Positions 34,590 through 36,340 of a DNA stretch of 36,340 nt are shown piece by piece. Source of the DNA: an uncultured Hymenobacter sp. (GTDB lineage: Bacteria > Bacteroidota > Bacteroidia > Cytophagales > Hymenobacteraceae); contig CAJYVK010000381.1 of assembly GCA_913778455.1 (NCBI GenBank), positions 1 through 36,340 of the forward strand, read 5' to 3'. The translations under genes and the position numbers were made by a program. Under the pieces are notes generated by a model. That model did not search any database. It was not told the DNA's origin and saw only the letters and a list, made by a program, of their open reading frames with translations. The stretch's first letter is position 1, and every line of letters begins with the position of its first letter.

Positions 34590-34770
34590 TAGCGCGGACT
34601 CTGCGAGTCCGCACCCGGGTGCCAGTTAATCAGGCACTCTTTATAAACATAGATTCTAACGCTCGCCGACATCGGCGCTCGTACGCGGACTCTGCGAGTC
34701 CGCGCTACAAATAAATTCTGACGCTCCCCGGCGCCAGCGCCCGTACGCGGACTCGCAGAGTCCGCGCTAC
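34589..34770. repeat. cluster of three GTAGCGCGGACTC-family half-elements
   Basis: Units lie at 34589-34612, 34681-34708 and 34743-34770. The first starts on the last base of the MotA-like stop codon, and the last ends 9 bp before the MotB-like ATG. The third is inverted relative to the first two, so several alternative hairpins are possible. Confidence 0.88.
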
Positions 34771-34779
34771 ATTTCTACT

Positions 34780-35463
34780 ATGAAGCAAAGCAAGGACTTC
34801 TTCTGGCCCAGCTACGTCGACCTGATGACGGCGCTCTTCCTGACCATGCTGGTGCTGTTCGTGCTGAGCTACAAACTCTTCAACGACAAGCAGCAAGGTC
34901 TGGAGCGTGCCAATGCCCAGCTGAAAGTGCAGCTCCGCGAAAAAAAGAAGCTGGACGAAATAAAAGAAGCTCTGAAGCGGCTCGACAACTCGCGCTATTT
35001 CACTTATAATAAGGATTTTAAGCGCTACGAGCTGAATTTTGAGGTGTTGTTCCGCCCCGGCAGCTACGACCTGCCGGCTGCGGCCCGGCAGCCCCTTATC
35101 GAAGCGGGGCAATTCCTGCTGCGCCAGGTGCAGAGCCTGCGCAACGATGGTATTCAGTATTTGGTCATCATCGAAGGTCGGGCAGCCATGAACCCCAATT
35201 TTGCCGCCGATGCGCCGCAAAACACCGATCAGCAGGCCGTACGCGAACTGAGCTACAACCGCGCCCTGGCCGTAGTCTACCTGTGGCAACAGGCCGGCAT
35301 CCAGTTTCCCAAAAACATCGAAGTAATCCCAGCCGGTAGCGGCTACCGGGGCGCAGGCCGCTACCAGGGCTACGCCCGCGAGCAGCTCAACAAGCGCTTC
35401 ATCATTCAAATCCAACCTAAAATCGGCTCCTTGGACGCGGCGAGCAGTGAGGTGGTGAAATAG
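34780..35463 (+). CDS. MotB/ZorB-like protein with OmpA-type C-terminal domain (cassette gene 7)
   Basis: This 227-residue protein has a short cytoplasmic start and one membrane helix beginning FFWPSYVDLMTALFLTMLVL. Asp14 stands where MotB and ZorB have the ion-carrying aspartate. A periplasmic coiled coil (about 38-65) leads to an OmpA-like domain (about 85-220) with FRPGSYDLPAAA, LSYNRALAVVYLWQQAGI and LNKRFIIQIQ. The peptidoglycan-contacting Arg is kept in NKR. The usual TDxxG Asp is missing (IEGRAAMNPN), so cell-wall binding may be altered. With the gene upstream it should form a 5:2-type stator that converts ion flow into movement of the MotA-like tail. It starts at ATG 34780. Confidence 0.87.
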   Translation: MKQSKDFFWPSYVDLMTALFLTMLVLFVLSYKLFNDKQQGLERANAQLKVQLREKKKLDEIKEALKRLDNSRYFTYNKDFKRYELNFEVLFRPGSYDLPAAARQPLIEAGQFLLRQVQSLRNDGIQYLVIIEGRAAMNPNFAADAPQNTDQQAVRELSYNRALAVVYLWQQAGIQFPKNIEVIPAGSGYRGAGRYQGYAREQLNKRFIIQIQPKIGSLDAASSEVVK

Positions 35464-35772
35464 CGAAATGATGAGATGGTAAATAGAAGCTGATTTAGGA
35501 TAGCCTACGCACCCAACGCGATTGTCATGCTGAGCTTGCCGAAGCATCTCGCTCGCATCGTCGCTTAGCCGTTCAACGATTAGAGCGAGATGCTTCGGCA
35601 AGCTCAGCATGACAATCAAGTTAGGTACGCGGAAAATTTCTGCTAGAGTCAGCAGGGCGGTAAGAGAGGCATAGTGATGCATGAGGTAGCAAGTAGCCCG
35701 CCGCCCCACGTAACCACAAGCGCTGCTTCACCAGTTTACTACTCACCATTTCACCACTCACCATCTCACCGC
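35464..35772. repeat. hairpin and word repeats between the cassette and the last gene
   Basis: A GTCATGCTGA-family hairpin with perfect 34-bp arms lies at 35520-35553 and 35584-35617. It is flanked by GATGAGATGG-like words (35461-35482) and their complements (CACCATTTCACC, 35746-35770), which end at the start codon of the next gene. No gene is seen in this stretch. Confidence 0.85.
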
Positions 35773-36213
35773 ATGCACTTGCTGCTTCGTTTTCCGGTGG
35801 GCCAGCCGCCGGCCGTAGTGGCGGCCGGCTTTACCCGGGAGCTTTTTCTAGCCCTGGCCCCGCCGTTTCCTAAATTTCACCTGCTGCGTTACGACGGCAG
35901 CCGCACCGGCGACACGGTGGCTATCGAGCTGCAAGCCGGCCCCAAGCGCTGGCGCTGGACCTCGCGCATTACCGCCGATGGCGTGCTGCCCGACGGTACG
36001 CACTACTTTGTGGATGAGGGCCAAACGATACCCGCCCCGTTGCGGCAGTGGCGGCACCGCCACCTGATACAACCCGCACCGGGTGGCGGCAGCGTCATCG
36101 TGGAAGACATTACCTACAGCACCGGCCGCCGCTGGCTAGACTGGCTCATCCGGCCCGCCATGTGGGCGCAGTTCAAGCTGCGCGGGCCGGTGTATCAGAA
36201 GTGGTTTAAGTAG
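35773..36213 (+). CDS. SRPBCC-family (START-like) protein
   Basis: From ATG 35773 (MHLLLRFPVGQPPAVVAAGF) this 146-residue protein has the layout of small SRPBCC ligand-binding domains. A beta strand opens it, then helices around FTRELFLALAPPFPKFHLLRYDG, a run of strands (TVAIELQAGPKRWRWTSRI) and a C-terminal helix (WLIRPAMWAQFKLRGPVYQKWF). Related Bacteroidota proteins are annotated only as SRPBCC or hypothetical, and the ligand is unknown. The frame is open to 35674, but that part is repeat sequence with Ser/Pro/His-rich translation. It follows the cassette by about 310 bp on the same strand and is separated from it by a strong hairpin, so it is probably not part of the system. Confidence 0.72.
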   Translation: MHLLLRFPVGQPPAVVAAGFTRELFLALAPPFPKFHLLRYDGSRTGDTVAIELQAGPKRWRWTSRITADGVLPDGTHYFVDEGQTIPAPLRQWRHRHLIQPAPGGGSVIVEDITYSTGRRWLDWLIRPAMWAQFKLRGPVYQKWFK

Positions 36214-36222
36214 CGCTCGACT

Positions 36223-36301
36223 GTCATGCTGAACGCAGTGAAGCATCTTGCCCGCTTCATCCGACGAGGCGAGCAAGATGCTTCACTGCGTTCAGCATGA
36301 C
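36223..36301. repeat. GTCATGCTGA-family hairpin, copy 2
   Basis: Perfect 29-bp arms (36223-36251 and 36273-36301) enclose 21 bases, 9 bp after the stop codon. The outer and inner parts of the arm match the copy at 35520-35617, while the middle differs in both arms together. Confidence 0.9.
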
Positions 36302-36340
36302 GACCTTTGTAGCTACGTACCTCAGTAAGCGACTTCGTTA

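Noticed and set aside
34589..34770. CRISPR-like array in the repeated GCGGACTC units
   Set aside because: There are only three units, with unequal spacing and mixed orientation, and no cas gene in the window.
24538..35463. A standard Zorya defence locus
   Set aside because: Only ZorA/ZorB-like proteins are present. No ZorC, ZorD helicase or ZorE nuclease lies in the cassette. The SNF2 protein at 16032 is 5.5 kb upstream, beyond a convergent gene.
34705..35709. A 334-codon minus-strand frame opposite the MotB-like gene
   Set aside because: It covers a well-supported plus-strand gene plus repeats, and its translation shows repeat-derived segments and no family motif.
35674..35772. N-terminal extension of the SRPBCC-like protein
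   Set aside because: The codons are the CACCATCTCACC word repeat. The family fold begins at ATG 35773.

Overview
The window looks like a chromosomal segment of a high-GC member of the Bacteroidota, most likely Hymenobacter or a close relative. The signs are TAnnTTTG-type promoter boxes close to start codons (rsmI, glyA, rbfA), few Shine-Dalgarno sites, a DUF4369-TlpA thioredoxin gene, a phosphoribosylpyrophosphate-synthetase-like small protein typical of the phylum, and many intergenic long hairpin repeats. This assignment is an inference from gene content and sequence style. No rRNA or tRNA gene and no CRISPR array was seen.

Layout. Positions 1-8100 hold mostly housekeeping genes: a small conserved protein, a FeoB-associated Cys-rich protein, a TlpA-like gene broken by an in-frame TGA, suhB-like, lnt and rsmI (all minus strand), then three small disordered acidic proteins, a metallophosphoesterase and a membrane protein. 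Positions 8100-16000 hold a Crp/Fnr regulator broken by an in-frame TAG, glyA, tatC, a multi-pass membrane protein, rbfA, a methyltransferase and a LolC/LolE-type permease. Positions 16000-23600 hold a SNF2/RapA-like helicase and, convergently, a 1460-residue fused molybdenum hydroxylase of the xanthine dehydrogenase type. A gene-poor stretch (23600-24537) follows.

The most interesting part is a seven-gene plus-strand cassette at 24538-35463. In order it encodes a vWA-like lipoprotein, a small three-TM protein, a tubulin/FtsZ-like protein, a giant protein with an actin/Hsp70-type ATPase core, a signal-peptide/TM/coiled-coil linker protein, a MotA/ExbB-like channel protein with a long coiled-coil tail, and a MotB/OmpA-like protein with an aspartate in its membrane helix. 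I read it as an envelope-spanning machine in which an ion-driven stator pair is coupled to two cytoskeletal-type NTPases and a lipoprotein. It shares its motor architecture with Zorya ZorA/ZorB but lacks the other Zorya genes. It also recalls the vWA/FtsZ-like/OmpA membrane-remodelling neighbourhoods proposed from comparative genomics. Its function is unknown. A SRPBCC-like gene follows.

The window is also crowded with inverted repeats. A 270-bp element with 65-70-bp terminal inverted repeats occurs three times, each copy abutting a start or stop codon. At least four families of 27-34-bp-armed hairpins sit between genes, and one copy lies inside a coding sequence. In two families (the 270-bp element and the GTCATGCTGA hairpin) the two arms of a copy match each other better than they match other copies. 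Word-like degenerate repeats directly precede several start codons.
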